Both the position numbers and the translations under genes were made by a program. The notes below the pieces were generated by a model that made no database searches, was not told where the DNA came from, and was given only the letters and a program-made list of their open reading frames with translations. DNA of 64,000 nt from Bacteroides bouchesdurhonensis (GTDB taxonomy: Bacteria > Bacteroidota > Bacteroidia > Bacteroidales > Bacteroidaceae): assembly GCF_900155865.1 (NCBI RefSeq), contig NZ_LT707006.1:5005779-5069778 (forward strand), read 5' to 3'. This document shows positions 1 to 10,409 of this stretch, piece by piece; the stretch's first letter is position 1, and the number at the start of each line of letters is the position of its first letter.

Positions 1-857
1 CCTCCATCCGTTTCTACATAAAGTGTTTTAATGCGTTCTTTTGATTCAGTAGCATAGGTAGCCTCTAAACTTAAAGCGGTTCCATTGGCAAATGCCTGGG
101 TCTTCTTATCGTCCGTGAAAAGTTTATAAGAAGTTGCCGGAGCCATACCCATCTGATTAATATTGATAACAATTTCTTCCGCATCACCGGCAGAAATAGT
201 AATTGTTCCGGATTGTACATCACCAGCTACATTAGGTGCTAAAGAGAATTCCATCGTTTCTCCGTTCTTACCACGTGGATTCTTGATCTGAATCCAATCT
301 GAACCATCACCTTCTCCCATCATATCAGCAGTCACTGCTTTCCAACGGCTAGCGGTTGTATTTATCTTCAAAGAAATAGTTTTCCCGGAATTATCACCCA
401 TATACATATACATACCATATTGCTCATCAATATCACTCGATTCTATTGATAAGGTACATCCTGTAGAGTTCTTTCCTGCCTGAGTAACAGAGAATGTAAC
501 AGAAGATGCACCAGCTACTAACTTAAATTTAGCTTCACGGTCTGTTGTATTTGGATTAGCTCCTGCTTTCACAGTAATCTCGGTTGTGCTTTTCACGCTG
601 GCAGTACACCATGACTGCTCATTTACCTTTTCCAAGCTCAAATCTTTCTGTGCAGCATTCGTCTGAATCTTGATTACCTGCTCAGACAAAGCCTCCGGAT
701 CAACATCCAACTTAGCATCAGCCTGATTAACAATCTTCAATTCATAAGTAACAGGGGCATTTTCTTCTTCATCGTCATCACTAGAACAACTACTAACTCC
801 CATTGTTAATGTTACTGCCATTGCAGCAATCATCCAATAATTCATAATTTTTTTCAT
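1..857 (-). CDS. BACON-domain-like surface lipoprotein, C-terminus outside the window
   Basis: Read on the minus strand from ATG at 857, the frame stays open to the window edge, so about 285 residues are visible and the C-terminus is missing. The start MKKIMNYWMIAAMAV followed by VSSCSSDDDEEE is a lipoprotein signal: the Cys is the lipid site and the acidic run after it is typical of surface-exported Bacteroides lipoproteins. The rest contains repeated beta-rich units of about 90 residues (for example WCTASVKSTTEITVKAGAN and VTFSVTQAGKNS) resembling BACON domains, which are often carbohydrate- or mucin-associated. It lies 35 bp after the metalloprotease gene and is probably the last visible gene of the SusC/SusD operon. 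The BACON assignment is from pattern and recall. Confidence 0.75.
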   Translation of the reverse strand, partial: MKKIMNYWMIAAMAVTLTMGVSSCSSDDDEEENAPVTYELKIVNQADAKLDVDPEALSEQVIKIQTNAAQKDLSLEKVNEQSWCTASVKSTTEITVKAGANPNTTDREAKFKLVAGASSVTFSVTQAGKNSTGCTLSIESSDIDEQYGMYMYMGDNSGKTISLKINTTASRWKAVTADMMGEGDGSDWIQIKNPRGKNGETMEFSLAPNVAGDVQSGTITISAGDAEEIVININQMGMAPATSYKLFTDDKKTQAFANGTALSLEATYATESKERIKTLYVETDG

Positions 858-892
858 AACTCTACTTCTAATATTTAATTAAACTCAATCAA

Positions 893-3496
893 TTATTTCT
901 TATACAACATGTTTATAATTGTTACCTGATAATCATAAAATGCACGTGTACGTGCATCACCTGATCCAAGTCTTGACTTATACAAATTCTGGACCTTCTT
1001 CAGTGTATTAGTAATAACCGGACGTCCTACACCAGCTGACAACTTAGCAGGAGTCATATTATGACGCGCATACGAAGTTTCCGCATCCAAGTGTTCATGT
1101 TTACATGAAGTCACATTGCAAAACTGATTGGACTGCTCCGTTACTTTAGCTACCATATCTTTCCAAGCTGCTTCCGGATCAGCCAATCCACCCGGTGCTC
1201 CCCCACCTAATCCTTTATTCATAGAAGGATCTAAATTAGAATACTTCATCAAGGCAGCTACAGCCGCACTTTGCAAGTTCATATCTTCCTGGGTCAATGA
1301 TTTCCCACTGATTGTATTAGCAAAGATCACCTGATAAACATCGTTGAAATAACTATCCAATGTATAGATATTCTCTTGTCCAGAGCGTTCACCTTCATAA
1401 ATCATTCCCATAGTAGCCGGACTAAGAATCTTACCAACAATAGAATATTGGAAATTATCAAATGCACTAGACTCCATCCCGTTTATACGCATAATACTTT
1501 CCGGTAACAACCACTTACGACAATTTAATGCCTGATCCACCAACCAGACCATCGCTTTCTTCTGTTTATCTTTTGTAATATAACGGGTATCATATTTCTG
1601 GCTTCCGTCTTGCACCAAATCAGTAAATTCCACTCCACCAAGATATGGCATCACATGAGTCAAATAACGCATATACTGACTTACACATGCCATATACATT
1701 TCATGAATATCGTTATAAGTGGTATTCTCTTTCTTCAACCATTCTTCAATATTAGCAATAATATACTGCAAATTCTTAATGCCATAGTTACTAGCCTTAA
1801 TATGATCATTACCTAAATCTTCAGTCTGATCTGTCGGATCTTCAGTTAAGAAAAGTTGTTGTGCACCAAATTGATACATTGGATCATCCTTCTTCTCCTC
1901 GATCATCGCATTCAGATATTTATATTCTGATTCCGGTGTCGGTGTATCCTTAAACACACGATATCCCCAATTAATAGCATATTTATCATATACGCCAATC
2001 AATGGCGGAACCATACGTACCCCTTTTTCAAGGTCACCCGGCTGTGCTACATAGTTATTACGTGCATAGTCCATGATACTAGGCGTAGTACCATATTTTT
2101 GTGTAAACGAAGGACTACGTAACGAATCTACAGGAAAAGCATAGCTAGCTCCCATATTATGCTCCAATCCTAAAGTATGCCCTATTTCATGAGAAGCCAC
2201 ATAACGCAAAGACTCACTCATCACATCATCATCAAACACCAATTTGCGAACACGCGGATCAACTGCACCAGTCTGTGCAAATCGCCAATTATGAACTAAA
2301 GAAATCACATTATGGTACCACATTACCTCTCCAACCAAAATTTCTCCGGAACGAGGATCAATATAACTCGGTCCTGCAGCATTGGCAACATTGTTCGTCA
2401 TATAACGCACACAGTTGTAGCGAATATCATCCGGATCGAATGTCGGGTCATCGGTCGGATAATCCTTTGCTACAACTACATTTTTAAATCCGGCAGCCTC
2501 AAAAGCTTTATTCCAATCTTCAATACCATCTTTAACAGCTTTTCTCCATTTGGTAGGGAAAGCAGAATCAACATAAAATACAATCTGTTTCTTAGGTTCT
2601 ACTAATTCTCCATTAAAATATTTCTCCAGATCTTCCTCTTTAGGTTCCACTCTCCATCTATGCACAAATTCTTTTGTTGGAATCTTATCTTTGTCAGAAG
2701 TATAGTAGTAATAGAACGTACTGAAAAATCCTACACGATTATCTTGTAAGCGCATTTTCATAGGCTCTTTCGGCAGCTCCACAATAGAACGCCGCATATT
2801 CACCGTATACGCTCCAGATTCTGAAGTGTAATTCAATCGGCTGGTAATCTCCACATTTTTCTCAAACCCTTTTACTCCCAGAAGCATAGAAGCCGAAGAG
2901 TCAAAAGAAGCGGGTTTTGTGGCACGCGTACGTACACTTTGTTGAAGAGGAGTAATACACTTCTCATTCGACACAAAGAAAGAGGTCATATCGATCAATA
3001 AAGTATCCTTACGTGAAGCTTTTATCTTGAACGTCTTCATGATAGGATCAGAGAAGTTTTTCTTAAAAGAAGATTCAATAGGATCCCCAGGTCTCACCCG
3101 TTCAAATGACTGTACTGTATGCATATACACATTAGCAGTATCAGCAGATAAACGGAACATAAATGGATCTCCGATCATCTCTCCGGCTGTAAAGTTTGAA
3201 CTCTCACTAATAGAAGACACACGATTAGCAAGTAAGTAAAGCTTGTCTAGGTTATCCTTATGAATCTCAAATAGAAGTTCATTTTTAGGAGTTATCCATG
3301 TTTTAATTGTTCCTTCATACGGAGTAGCCTTATCAATAGCCTTATCAAATTTATCCTTCGGCTTTATTGAGTCGGTCTGTTCCGTTTTGTTTTTGTTTTT
3401 CTTCTTTCTCCACTTTTTAAAGATGTCACTCTCTGCGTGTACACCTGAACATAAGGTTGCTAATGCAACCCATAAAATCAGCGTTTTGTTCTTCAT
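893..3496 (-). CDS. Secreted zinc-dependent metalloprotease (DUF5117/DUF5118 type)
   Basis: Protein of 867 residues with an N-terminal signal peptide (MKNKTLILWVALATLCSGVHA). Near residue 433 it carries HEIGHTLGLEH, the HExxHxxGxxH zinc site of metzincin-like peptidases, followed by SIMDYARNN, a likely Met-turn. The N-terminal third matches what I recall of the DUF5118 and DUF5117 regions that precede this catalytic domain in Bacteroidetes proteins. It sits in the same operon as SusC, SusD, DUF4843 and PKD-like lipoproteins, 43 bp after the PKD-like gene. Inference: it cleaves a protein or glycoprotein outside the cytoplasm so that products can be taken up by the SusCD pair. The substrate is unknown, and no glycoside hydrolase is seen in the operon. 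Confidence 0.85.
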   Translation of the reverse strand: MKNKTLILWVALATLCSGVHAESDIFKKWRKKKNKNKTEQTDSIKPKDKFDKAIDKATPYEGTIKTWITPKNELLFEIHKDNLDKLYLLANRVSSISESSNFTAGEMIGDPFMFRLSADTANVYMHTVQSFERVRPGDPIESSFKKNFSDPIMKTFKIKASRKDTLLIDMTSFFVSNEKCITPLQQSVRTRATKPASFDSSASMLLGVKGFEKNVEITSRLNYTSESGAYTVNMRRSIVELPKEPMKMRLQDNRVGFFSTFYYYYTSDKDKIPTKEFVHRWRVEPKEEDLEKYFNGELVEPKKQIVFYVDSAFPTKWRKAVKDGIEDWNKAFEAAGFKNVVVAKDYPTDDPTFDPDDIRYNCVRYMTNNVANAAGPSYIDPRSGEILVGEVMWYHNVISLVHNWRFAQTGAVDPRVRKLVFDDDVMSESLRYVASHEIGHTLGLEHNMGASYAFPVDSLRSPSFTQKYGTTPSIMDYARNNYVAQPGDLEKGVRMVPPLIGVYDKYAINWGYRVFKDTPTPESEYKYLNAMIEEKKDDPMYQFGAQQLFLTEDPTDQTEDLGNDHIKASNYGIKNLQYIIANIEEWLKKENTTYNDIHEMYMACVSQYMRYLTHVMPYLGGVEFTDLVQDGSQKYDTRYITKDKQKKAMVWLVDQALNCRKWLLPESIMRINGMESSAFDNFQYSIVGKILSPATMGMIYEGERSGQENIYTLDSYFNDVYQVIFANTISGKSLTQEDMNLQSAAVAALMKYSNLDPSMNKGLGGGAPGGLADPEAAWKDMVAKVTEQSNQFCNVTSCKHEHLDAETSYARHNMTPAKLSAGVGRPVITNTLKKVQNLYKSRLGSGDARTRAFYDYQVTIINMLYKK

Positions 3497-3539
3497 ACTT
3501 TTTGTCCTATTTATTTTTAGTTAGTTAAATGTAAACTCT

Positions 3540-5081
3540 TTAAAATTGCTTGTAGCAGAGGCTGACTACACGCGGAAATCCTTTCCACACTAATTCTTCA
3601 GTAATATTAATTTGTTCAGGAGTATCCACAACCGAATATTTCCGTACAGAACCACCTCGTCCTTCTTCCGTTCCCTTTTTATATGTCGCAATATAGAAAT
3701 TGTCTTCCATCTGCTGTTCGGAGATAATATCATTATTGATGGCCGTTATTTCTTCATCTGGAAAAGTGGCAAGTACTACCGGATGATTGTTTTTACGAAA
3801 ATCATATCCGTAAAGTGTATTATCAACTGCATAAATTAAATATCCTTGGCGGGTAGTCATAGAAAATAGAGTCGACTCTCCAAATCCGGTTGCATCTGCG
3901 GGAATCTCATATCGTCCCCCTTTTGTCACAGCACCTCCCTGACGAGTAATCGCATAGGTGTAAATATAATATTTTCCATTACTTAAATTTCTAAGTATAG
4001 TGGCTGACTGCCCGCTACTAAACAACGAATTGATAGTTGTTACATATTCCAATCCGTTAGGAGCAAAATCTTTAGTTGTATCCCAACTATAAGGTTCCTC
4101 CGAATCCTTATCCAAAAGATCATACATATTTTTAGCCAATGGTCGTAAATAACAGAATTTTTTACCTGACGTATTATATAAAACATATTGATCAATGGCT
4201 GCTGCTGAAGTTATTTCGCCAGTACGATTGCAGGCAATCTTATCCCCTATTGAAAAATATTCATATCCCACATCTGTCAGATAATAATTATTAGGACTTC
4301 CAAATTCCCCTTCATTCAAAGTAGTATTTACATAGGCATATCCATCACACAGAAACATTGTACGTTTCTCCTTTACACGCTGAATATCAGATGTTACAAT
4401 GTTATTTCTATATCCTTTGGAATCCGGATCAAAGATTTGCAATTCTTCCGCTGTGTCCAATCCTTCACGATCGTATCTATAGGTATGATGCTTTGTACAT
4501 ACATAAACATATTCATCATAAGAATCAGGACTATTGTCTACCCATACAAATGTTGGATCGAGATGAGTAATACCAGCTTTCAATATATCTTTTAGATGCA
4601 ACGTATCTCTACTAATTGACATCATATCCAACACCAGTTTTCCCGCATCGTCATTTCCGACAATCATCCAACCTCTGGTATAAGAACCATTAACCGTTAG
4701 AGATACATCATTGCTAAACACAAGACCTGTATTCGTATCCGTAACCTTAAAGAATAAATCATATTCATCTGCCGGAAGTTTTACATCATAATTCAATATC
4801 CGGTCAGTACTTAGCGTATATCGTGTACTAGGGGATTTCAAAGTACTGACAGCCACCCATTCATATGTGTAATTTTCGTTGAGATTCGGATCTGTAGTAC
4901 TGATAATTACAGGTTCAATATTCAGTTTATCTACATCCGTTCGAACAGTATAAGGTTCACTAAAACCTTCTTCTCCTATTTCGATATCATTAATAACCGA
5001 ATAGCTATAGTTTCCTTTATCGTTGAAACAGGAAGAAAACATCAAGCATATCGATAGAGTCGTTATATATATCTTTTTCAT
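3540..5081 (-). CDS. PKD-like family surface lipoprotein
   Basis: Protein of 513 residues starting MKKIYITTLSICLMFSSCFNDKGNY; the Cys in SSCFND is the predicted lipidation site. An N-terminal PKD-like segment (about residues 25-130, with YTYEWVAVS and YDLFFKVTDTNTGL) is followed by a long repetitive beta region that may form a propeller (YVYVCTKHHTYRYDREG, YLIYAVDNTLYGYDF). Proteins of this build are usual companions of SusC, SusD and DUF4843 in Bacteroidetes uptake loci and are probably surface ligand-binding proteins. The gene starts 10 bp after the DUF4843 gene, in the same operon. No catalytic motif is evident. Confidence 0.75.
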   Translation of the reverse strand: MKKIYITTLSICLMFSSCFNDKGNYSYSVINDIEIGEEGFSEPYTVRTDVDKLNIEPVIISTTDPNLNENYTYEWVAVSTLKSPSTRYTLSTDRILNYDVKLPADEYDLFFKVTDTNTGLVFSNDVSLTVNGSYTRGWMIVGNDDAGKLVLDMMSISRDTLHLKDILKAGITHLDPTFVWVDNSPDSYDEYVYVCTKHHTYRYDREGLDTAEELQIFDPDSKGYRNNIVTSDIQRVKEKRTMFLCDGYAYVNTTLNEGEFGSPNNYYLTDVGYEYFSIGDKIACNRTGEITSAAAIDQYVLYNTSGKKFCYLRPLAKNMYDLLDKDSEEPYSWDTTKDFAPNGLEYVTTINSLFSSGQSATILRNLSNGKYYIYTYAITRQGGAVTKGGRYEIPADATGFGESTLFSMTTRQGYLIYAVDNTLYGYDFRKNNHPVVLATFPDEEITAINNDIISEQQMEDNFYIATYKKGTEEGRGGSVRKYSVVDTPEQINITEELVWKGFPRVVSLCYKQF

Positions 5082-5091
5082 AATTGTACTT

Positions 5092-5892
5092 TTAATAATC
5101 TATCCCTTTCCCGACAGTCATTTTCACAGGCTTACCTTCTCCATCCAGATAATCCTCATATACAGGATCGCCTTTAGCTTCTTGTTCTTTCAGATACTGA
5201 TCCAACTTAACTGCCAATGTTCTGCATTTTACAATAGACATCGCTTTCTCAAAATCCTTCAGAGTCAGATTAAACAACTCGCACATCAACCGGTTTTTTT
5301 TCTCCGAATAAGTTCCGAAATAATACTCATTAAATCCCGGCAATTTAATCCACTTATCACTAATAGTAATTGTATGATGCAACACATCAATTCCTTTTTT
5401 ATCAGAACTTCCCGGTCGTAACCATTCTGCCATTGGCGTATCAAAATCTTTATTTGGCAACAACTCTAGTTTCAGTATACGTTCCTTATCTTTTAAATCA
5501 CTTTTCTTATAAAAGTGAATAGGGATATTGGCATATACCTCATTGGCTTTTACATAATAAGTATCAAGTAATGGTTCAAAATCACTCCCCTCTATAGCTT
5601 CAGTTTCCGAATCTTCCTGCGGTACGATTCTAATAGATACTGCACGATCGTGCCCAACTACTTCACCAATGATTTTGGCACGAACCAATAAGACGGTATC
5701 CTCACGCTCGTCTACAGCAAAAGGAATATCGGAAATGCTGGTATAATCTTCTTCACTATCGTTCCAACCTCCATATTTAGCAGACATAGCAAAGTAAATA
5801 CCTGCAATACCTGAATACTCTTCAATATTCTCACGGCATCCTGTTTGCAAAATGCCTAACAGAACCAAACAAGTGATATATATAGTTTTCAT
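5092..5892 (-). CDS. DUF4843 domain lipoprotein
   Basis: Protein of 266 residues with signal MKTIYITCLVLLGILQTGCRENIEEYSG, whose lipobox ends at LQTGC. It contains the pattern GIYFAMS near residue 30 and a central region on precise immunoglobulin-like strands, as in DUF4843 proteins. It lies 12 bp after susD and 10 bp before the PKD-like gene, the usual order for this type of locus. Probable role: accessory surface-exposed binding protein of the SusCD complex. The family is recognised from context and recall; no enzymatic residues are seen. Confidence 0.7.
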   Translation of the reverse strand: MKTIYITCLVLLGILQTGCRENIEEYSGIAGIYFAMSAKYGGWNDSEEDYTSISDIPFAVDEREDTVLLVRAKIIGEVVGHDRAVSIRIVPQEDSETEAIEGSDFEPLLDTYYVKANEVYANIPIHFYKKSDLKDKERILKLELLPNKDFDTPMAEWLRPGSSDKKGIDVLHHTITISDKWIKLPGFNEYYFGTYSEKKNRLMCELFNLTLKDFEKAMSIVKCRTLAVKLDQYLKEQEAKGDPVYEDYLDGEGKPVKMTVGKGIDY

Positions 5893-5904
5893 AATTTACT
5901 ATTT

Positions 5905-7353
5905 TTATTGCCGGCGTTTTTGTTCTTCATCCGGCAAATCAAACTGATAATTCGATATCTTAATTTCCATATCATCCAAACTAGGATTGTACAATCGGCG
6001 AAGTGTAGTAACTCCCTTACGTTTGTAATACCAGAACAACTGCCCTTCTCCTATAAACTCTCGTACATATTCATCTTCAATATAAGCATCCAATCCTGCT
6101 GTTGAATGCAACTGAGATATCTTTCTTGCAGCACGAAGTTCATCCAGACGATTTACCTTCCGGTCACACTCCGCTGCAATTAAATACATTTCTGAGATTC
6201 TCACTATCGGCATAAGATTGGCATATTCATAACCTAAATCCGTTACTTCACCGTATTTCACAAAAAAGCGACCGTCATTCGCTTCGATATCACGCATCGA
6301 TTGCCACTGGCAAGTACGAAGGTCACCTTCTTCATCATATAATTGAGCAACTCCCGCATCAGTCATCTTCAAGACATTTTTCGGCTCTAGTTTGTTAGAG
6401 AATAACTTATCAAATGTGTCTGTCAGCCGCTTAGAATTATACAATCCAAATAAAATTTCGGGTGAAAATATACGGTTCTCAGAACTTTGGCTCACAGCTC
6501 CCGAAGCAGCTTGCCCATTTACTTGCTCACGGGTTGCAAAAGGAAAGAATTTTGCAGCCTCATCAATCACCTGATTCGCATATATACCTGCATTCTCGGT
6601 ATCATCAATATAAAGATATACGCGCGCCATCAAAGCTTTCACTGCAAAGTAATTCAATCGCTGCCCTCTATAACGAAACCTATTATCTCCTTTATCATTA
6701 ATCACATTGCCTTCTGTTATGACTGGATCAAATCCTGTCAACAAGTCTAATGCATCTTTCAGGTCATTCAAAATATAATCAGCAATCGTTGTAGCAGCAA
6801 GCAACGGTTTCACTTCTTTTTCCGTATCGTTACTATAAGGTATACACTCTTTACCCGGTTCATATTTATACACAGGTCCGAAAATACGGAGCACTTCAAA
6901 ATGAAGCATTGCTCTCAATGCCAAAGCTTCTCCTTTTATTAAATGATAACCTTTTTCGGACAACACAACCCGGTTTGTTTCGCAATGTTCCAAGATTGTA
7001 TTCAGATTTCCTATCATTGCATATGCCTGAGTCCAAATATCTTTCACTGCATCTTTCGTTGTCTGATAATCAAAATTTGTCAAATTGCGATAGACATGAG
7101 TATTCAGCGGTTTAGAGGTATCATAATATTGAGCCAGAATATCAAAAGTACTTGTTGTTAATTTCTGACCGTAAAGATTAGTATTCAATAATCCGATATA
7201 TACACCATTCAGTGCTGTATTAAAACCTTCTTCATTACTAAACAAAGCATCTTCCATAATCCGGTCTTCCGAATCAGTCCTCAACCATTCTTTACAGGAC
7301 GAAGTACCAAGTAAAAGAAGAAAAAGAGAAAATATAATTGCATATTGTTTCAT
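5905..7353 (-). CDS. RagB/SusD family nutrient-binding lipoprotein
   Basis: Protein of 482 residues beginning MKQYAIIFSLFLLLLGTSSCKEWL, with a lipobox ending SSC. The features are SusD-like: an N-terminal segment DALFSNEEGFNTALNGVYIGL, helical TPR-like repeats through the middle (AEALALRAMLHFEVLRIFGP-type helix near residue 140), and a C-terminal region with RISEMYLIAAEC. SusD proteins sit as lids on the SusC channel at the outer face of the outer membrane and capture oligomers before TonB-driven import. The gene starts 14 bp after susC and is co-transcribed with it. The partner protease suggests a peptide or glycopeptide ligand, which is inference. Confidence 0.93.
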   Translation of the reverse strand: MKQYAIIFSLFLLLLGTSSCKEWLRTDSEDRIMEDALFSNEEGFNTALNGVYIGLLNTNLYGQKLTTSTFDILAQYYDTSKPLNTHVYRNLTNFDYQTTKDAVKDIWTQAYAMIGNLNTILEHCETNRVVLSEKGYHLIKGEALALRAMLHFEVLRIFGPVYKYEPGKECIPYSNDTEKEVKPLLAATTIADYILNDLKDALDLLTGFDPVITEGNVINDKGDNRFRYRGQRLNYFAVKALMARVYLYIDDTENAGIYANQVIDEAAKFFPFATREQVNGQAASGAVSQSSENRIFSPEILFGLYNSKRLTDTFDKLFSNKLEPKNVLKMTDAGVAQLYDEEGDLRTCQWQSMRDIEANDGRFFVKYGEVTDLGYEYANLMPIVRISEMYLIAAECDRKVNRLDELRAARKISQLHSTAGLDAYIEDEYVREFIGEGQLFWYYKRKGVTTLRRLYNPSLDDMEIKISNYQFDLPDEEQKRRQ

Positions 7354-7367
7354 AATCCTATTCTTTT

Positions 7368-10300
7368 TTAGAATCTAATATCTACTGACAATGACACACT
7401 TCTGGAAAAAGGATACTCAAGACCTCGCTCTTCCTTGAAAGAAGCAAGCCGGAATATATCGTTCATATACAATCGGATAGAAGCACCTGATGCTCTAATA
7501 CTACGTAACCATTTCGCAGCAGTTTCGTATCCCAGACTAATTGATTCACCGCTAATCACATTATCATTCACTACAAAACGGGATGACATAGGTGTACTTT
7601 CAAAGTTGTCAATAGCTTTAAACCGAGCTACATCTCCTGGTTCTTTCCAGCGGTCATACAATGCACGCTTATCCAGATTATAATACATGCCGTCTTCCGT
7701 AATATTTTCTACCTTATTATATAAAGCAGAAGCAAATACCTTTCTTCCCAACACATAACGCAAATTGATACTGGCAGAAAATTGCTTATAATACATGGAT
7801 ACTCCGAATACTCCCTCCAACTTACTGGCGGTAGATCCTACAACTACTTCATCATTCGCGTCGTATTGGAAAGTATATGTACCATCTTTCTTTATAAATA
7901 TCTCCCGTCCGGTGGCCGGGTCAATTCCTGCCGAACGGACTGCCCAAATATCATCAGGACTACCTCCATCATAATAACGACGATATGAATTACCACTACC
8001 CTTCTCATTCATAAAATCAAGTTTATCACCTATATTACGATATTCGGTTGTACCATGACGAAAGTTTAAATTCAAATTCAAACGCATATCACTACGTTTT
8101 ATGGCATTGAACATTACACTTCCATTAAATCCTTTGGATACCTGACCGCCAAAATTGGTATAAATATTACTAAGACCTACAGAAGGAGGCATCGCAACAG
8201 AAACCAGCAACGGGTCTGTCACTTTATGATAATAATCTCCTGATAAACGTAAGCGGCTATCAAAGAATTCAAAGTCAAGACCAAAGTTCTTATCGATTGT
8301 TTTCTGCCAAGCTAAGTTCCTATTAGCAAACTTTTCAATAATAGCACTTGTTCCAAAATGGTTGGTATAATCCGAATTATAGATATAAGTACCCGAAGAA
8401 AGATAAGCATCAAAATTCTGATTACCCGGATTACCGATAGAAAAACGAAGTTTCAACAAATCAATCCATTCGGCACGAAACCAACGTTCGCTATTAATAT
8501 TCCATCCCAAACCAATGGCCCATGTACCTGTAAACATTTTCTGTGCTCCAAATACTGAGGAACCATCCCAACGCAGATTGGCATCCAGCATATATCGGTT
8601 ACGAAATGAATAATTACCATTCATATAAAAACTGGTCGAACGACTGACCGTATTACGATATGTTGGTTTATCTCCTTGATTAAAACCAGCCGAAAACTGT
8701 GGATTCTGGTGTAAATCACTAGTAAATCCTGATACCATAAAGCCATTTTCTTGTGTTTGTTTCTGACTGAAGGTCCAACCACCGACGAGGTTTACTAAAT
8801 GTACATCCTTAAATACTTTACCATATGTCAATGTAAAATCACCGTTATAAGAGAAGTTATCATTATCCTCACGACTATAAGTTCCTTTACGAGTTTCACT
8901 CAAAAAATCAGGATGACTGGGTGACTTGAACATCTCATTTTTAGCAATACTTTTATTAACTCCTATCCTACTACGTAATTGAAAAGCATCCCAAAAACGC
9001 CATACAATACTGAAATTATTTCTCAACGTCATTTCACCAGTCTTGTTAGTATTAACAATATTATATAAGTAAAGGGGGTTATAAATGGTATTTTTAGCAA
9101 CATCCATAGATTCCAATAACTCAGGAACTGTGCCGTCATCATTATATTTACGATAATAAGGATTCGCTTGTGCAAAATAGGAGAAATCTACAGGTTCACG
9201 ATCCCAATTAGTCACATCAATATTAAAATCATTCGTGAAAATCAATGATTTAGCCCGGTAACTTAATTTGAGATTACCACTCATCGTTTCTCTATCCGAG
9301 CCTTTCATCACACCATCTTCATTACTATAAGAAACTCCCACACCATACACCATAGCCTCATCACCGCCATCAATGTATAAATTATGAGAATGATTCAAAA
9401 CAGCCCGCAAAGGTTCAGATAACCAATAAGTATCCACCCCACGTCTAACCTCCTTCAAACGACTATAATATTGTGCATCCAACTCATCTTGGCTATCATA
9501 AATTGTCTTTGCTGTATAGCGTCCTGCCAACCGTTCGAATTCCAGCTTCTCGGAAGCATTCATAAGATTATAATCCGTCAAGTCAGGTGTTTGATAAGTA
9601 AAGTTCCCCGAATATGAGACACGCAGACGTCCCGGTTCAGGTCGTACGGTTTCTACAACGATAACTCCATTAGCGGATTTAGAACCATAAATAGCAGTAG
9701 AAGCAGCATCTTTCAACACTGTAACACTGGCAATACGGTCAATCGGAAGTTTCATTATGTCATCAATATCCACTTCTACTCCGTCCAAGATAAATAAAGG
9801 TTGATTGGCAGTATTATCATAGTCTGAAGACAATTCTCCCACAATACTGGTTTTTCCACGTATTTCCATGTCCGGCATACGGTTCGGGTCCGAGCCCCAA
9901 CTAGTATTTTCAATAACATTTAAAGCCGGTTCAAGCGTTTTTAAACTCTGAATCAGATTCTTTGTTCCGATCTTCTTCAAATCATCTTTAGAATAAGTAG
10001 TAGCCGAACCGGTAAAACTATTCTTTTTACGTACGTATATTCCTGTCACAACTACATCTTGAACTTCTGTAACTTTCTCTTGGAGAATTACAAGTACAGA
10101 TTTTTGTCCGGTATAAGTAATTTCCTTCCCTTCCATTCCAATACAAGAAATAAGAATAGTTTGTTTACCTGCAGGAATATTTTTCAGGACAAAATTACCA
10201 TACAGATCGGTAGCAGCACCAATTTGCATAGCTCCTTTTACATAAACCGTCGCTCCCGGCAACGGTTCACCAGAGGCTTCTTTAACCACCCCCATTAATG

Positions 10301-10409
10301 TGCGCTCTTGTGCTTGTTTATCTTCTTTCTCTTTTGCACTATTGTCTTGGGCAAACATAGAAGCAGTCACAAACATAACCACACACAATAAATTTACAAC
10401 TCTCAACAT
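7368..10409 (-). CDS. SusC/RagA family TonB-linked outer membrane transporter
   Basis: Protein of 1013 residues taken from ATG at 10409, which gives the signal peptide MLRVVNLLCVVMFVTASMFAQ; a TTG at 10415 is a less likely start. A carboxypeptidase-regulatory-like domain (LMGVVKEASGEPLPGATVYVKG, about residues 38-115) is followed by the plug (VQDVVVTGIYVRKKNSFTGS; later GKTSIVG, FILDGVEVDIDDI, SVTVLKDAASTAIYGSKSANGV) and a C-terminal beta-barrel ending in SVDIRF. This is the channel of the SusCD pair, powered by TonB-ExbBD. It is the first gene of the minus-strand operon running off the left edge. Confidence 0.95.
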   Translation of the reverse strand: MLRVVNLLCVVMFVTASMFAQDNSAKEKEDKQAQERTLMGVVKEASGEPLPGATVYVKGAMQIGAATDLYGNFVLKNIPAGKQTILISCIGMEGKEITYTGQKSVLVILQEKVTEVQDVVVTGIYVRKKNSFTGSATTYSKDDLKKIGTKNLIQSLKTLEPALNVIENTSWGSDPNRMPDMEIRGKTSIVGELSSDYDNTANQPLFILDGVEVDIDDIMKLPIDRIASVTVLKDAASTAIYGSKSANGVIVVETVRPEPGRLRVSYSGNFTYQTPDLTDYNLMNASEKLEFERLAGRYTAKTIYDSQDELDAQYYSRLKEVRRGVDTYWLSEPLRAVLNHSHNLYIDGGDEAMVYGVGVSYSNEDGVMKGSDRETMSGNLKLSYRAKSLIFTNDFNIDVTNWDREPVDFSYFAQANPYYRKYNDDGTVPELLESMDVAKNTIYNPLYLYNIVNTNKTGEMTLRNNFSIVWRFWDAFQLRSRIGVNKSIAKNEMFKSPSHPDFLSETRKGTYSREDNDNFSYNGDFTLTYGKVFKDVHLVNLVGGWTFSQKQTQENGFMVSGFTSDLHQNPQFSAGFNQGDKPTYRNTVSRSTSFYMNGNYSFRNRYMLDANLRWDGSSVFGAQKMFTGTWAIGLGWNINSERWFRAEWIDLLKLRFSIGNPGNQNFDAYLSSGTYIYNSDYTNHFGTSAIIEKFANRNLAWQKTIDKNFGLDFEFFDSRLRLSGDYYHKVTDPLLVSVAMPPSVGLSNIYTNFGGQVSKGFNGSVMFNAIKRSDMRLNLNLNFRHGTTEYRNIGDKLDFMNEKGSGNSYRRYYDGGSPDDIWAVRSAGIDPATGREIFIKKDGTYTFQYDANDEVVVGSTASKLEGVFGVSMYYKQFSASINLRYVLGRKVFASALYNKVENITEDGMYYNLDKRALYDRWKEPGDVARFKAIDNFESTPMSSRFVVNDNVISGESISLGYETAAKWLRSIRASGASIRLYMNDIFRLASFKEERGLEYPFSRSVSLSVDIRF

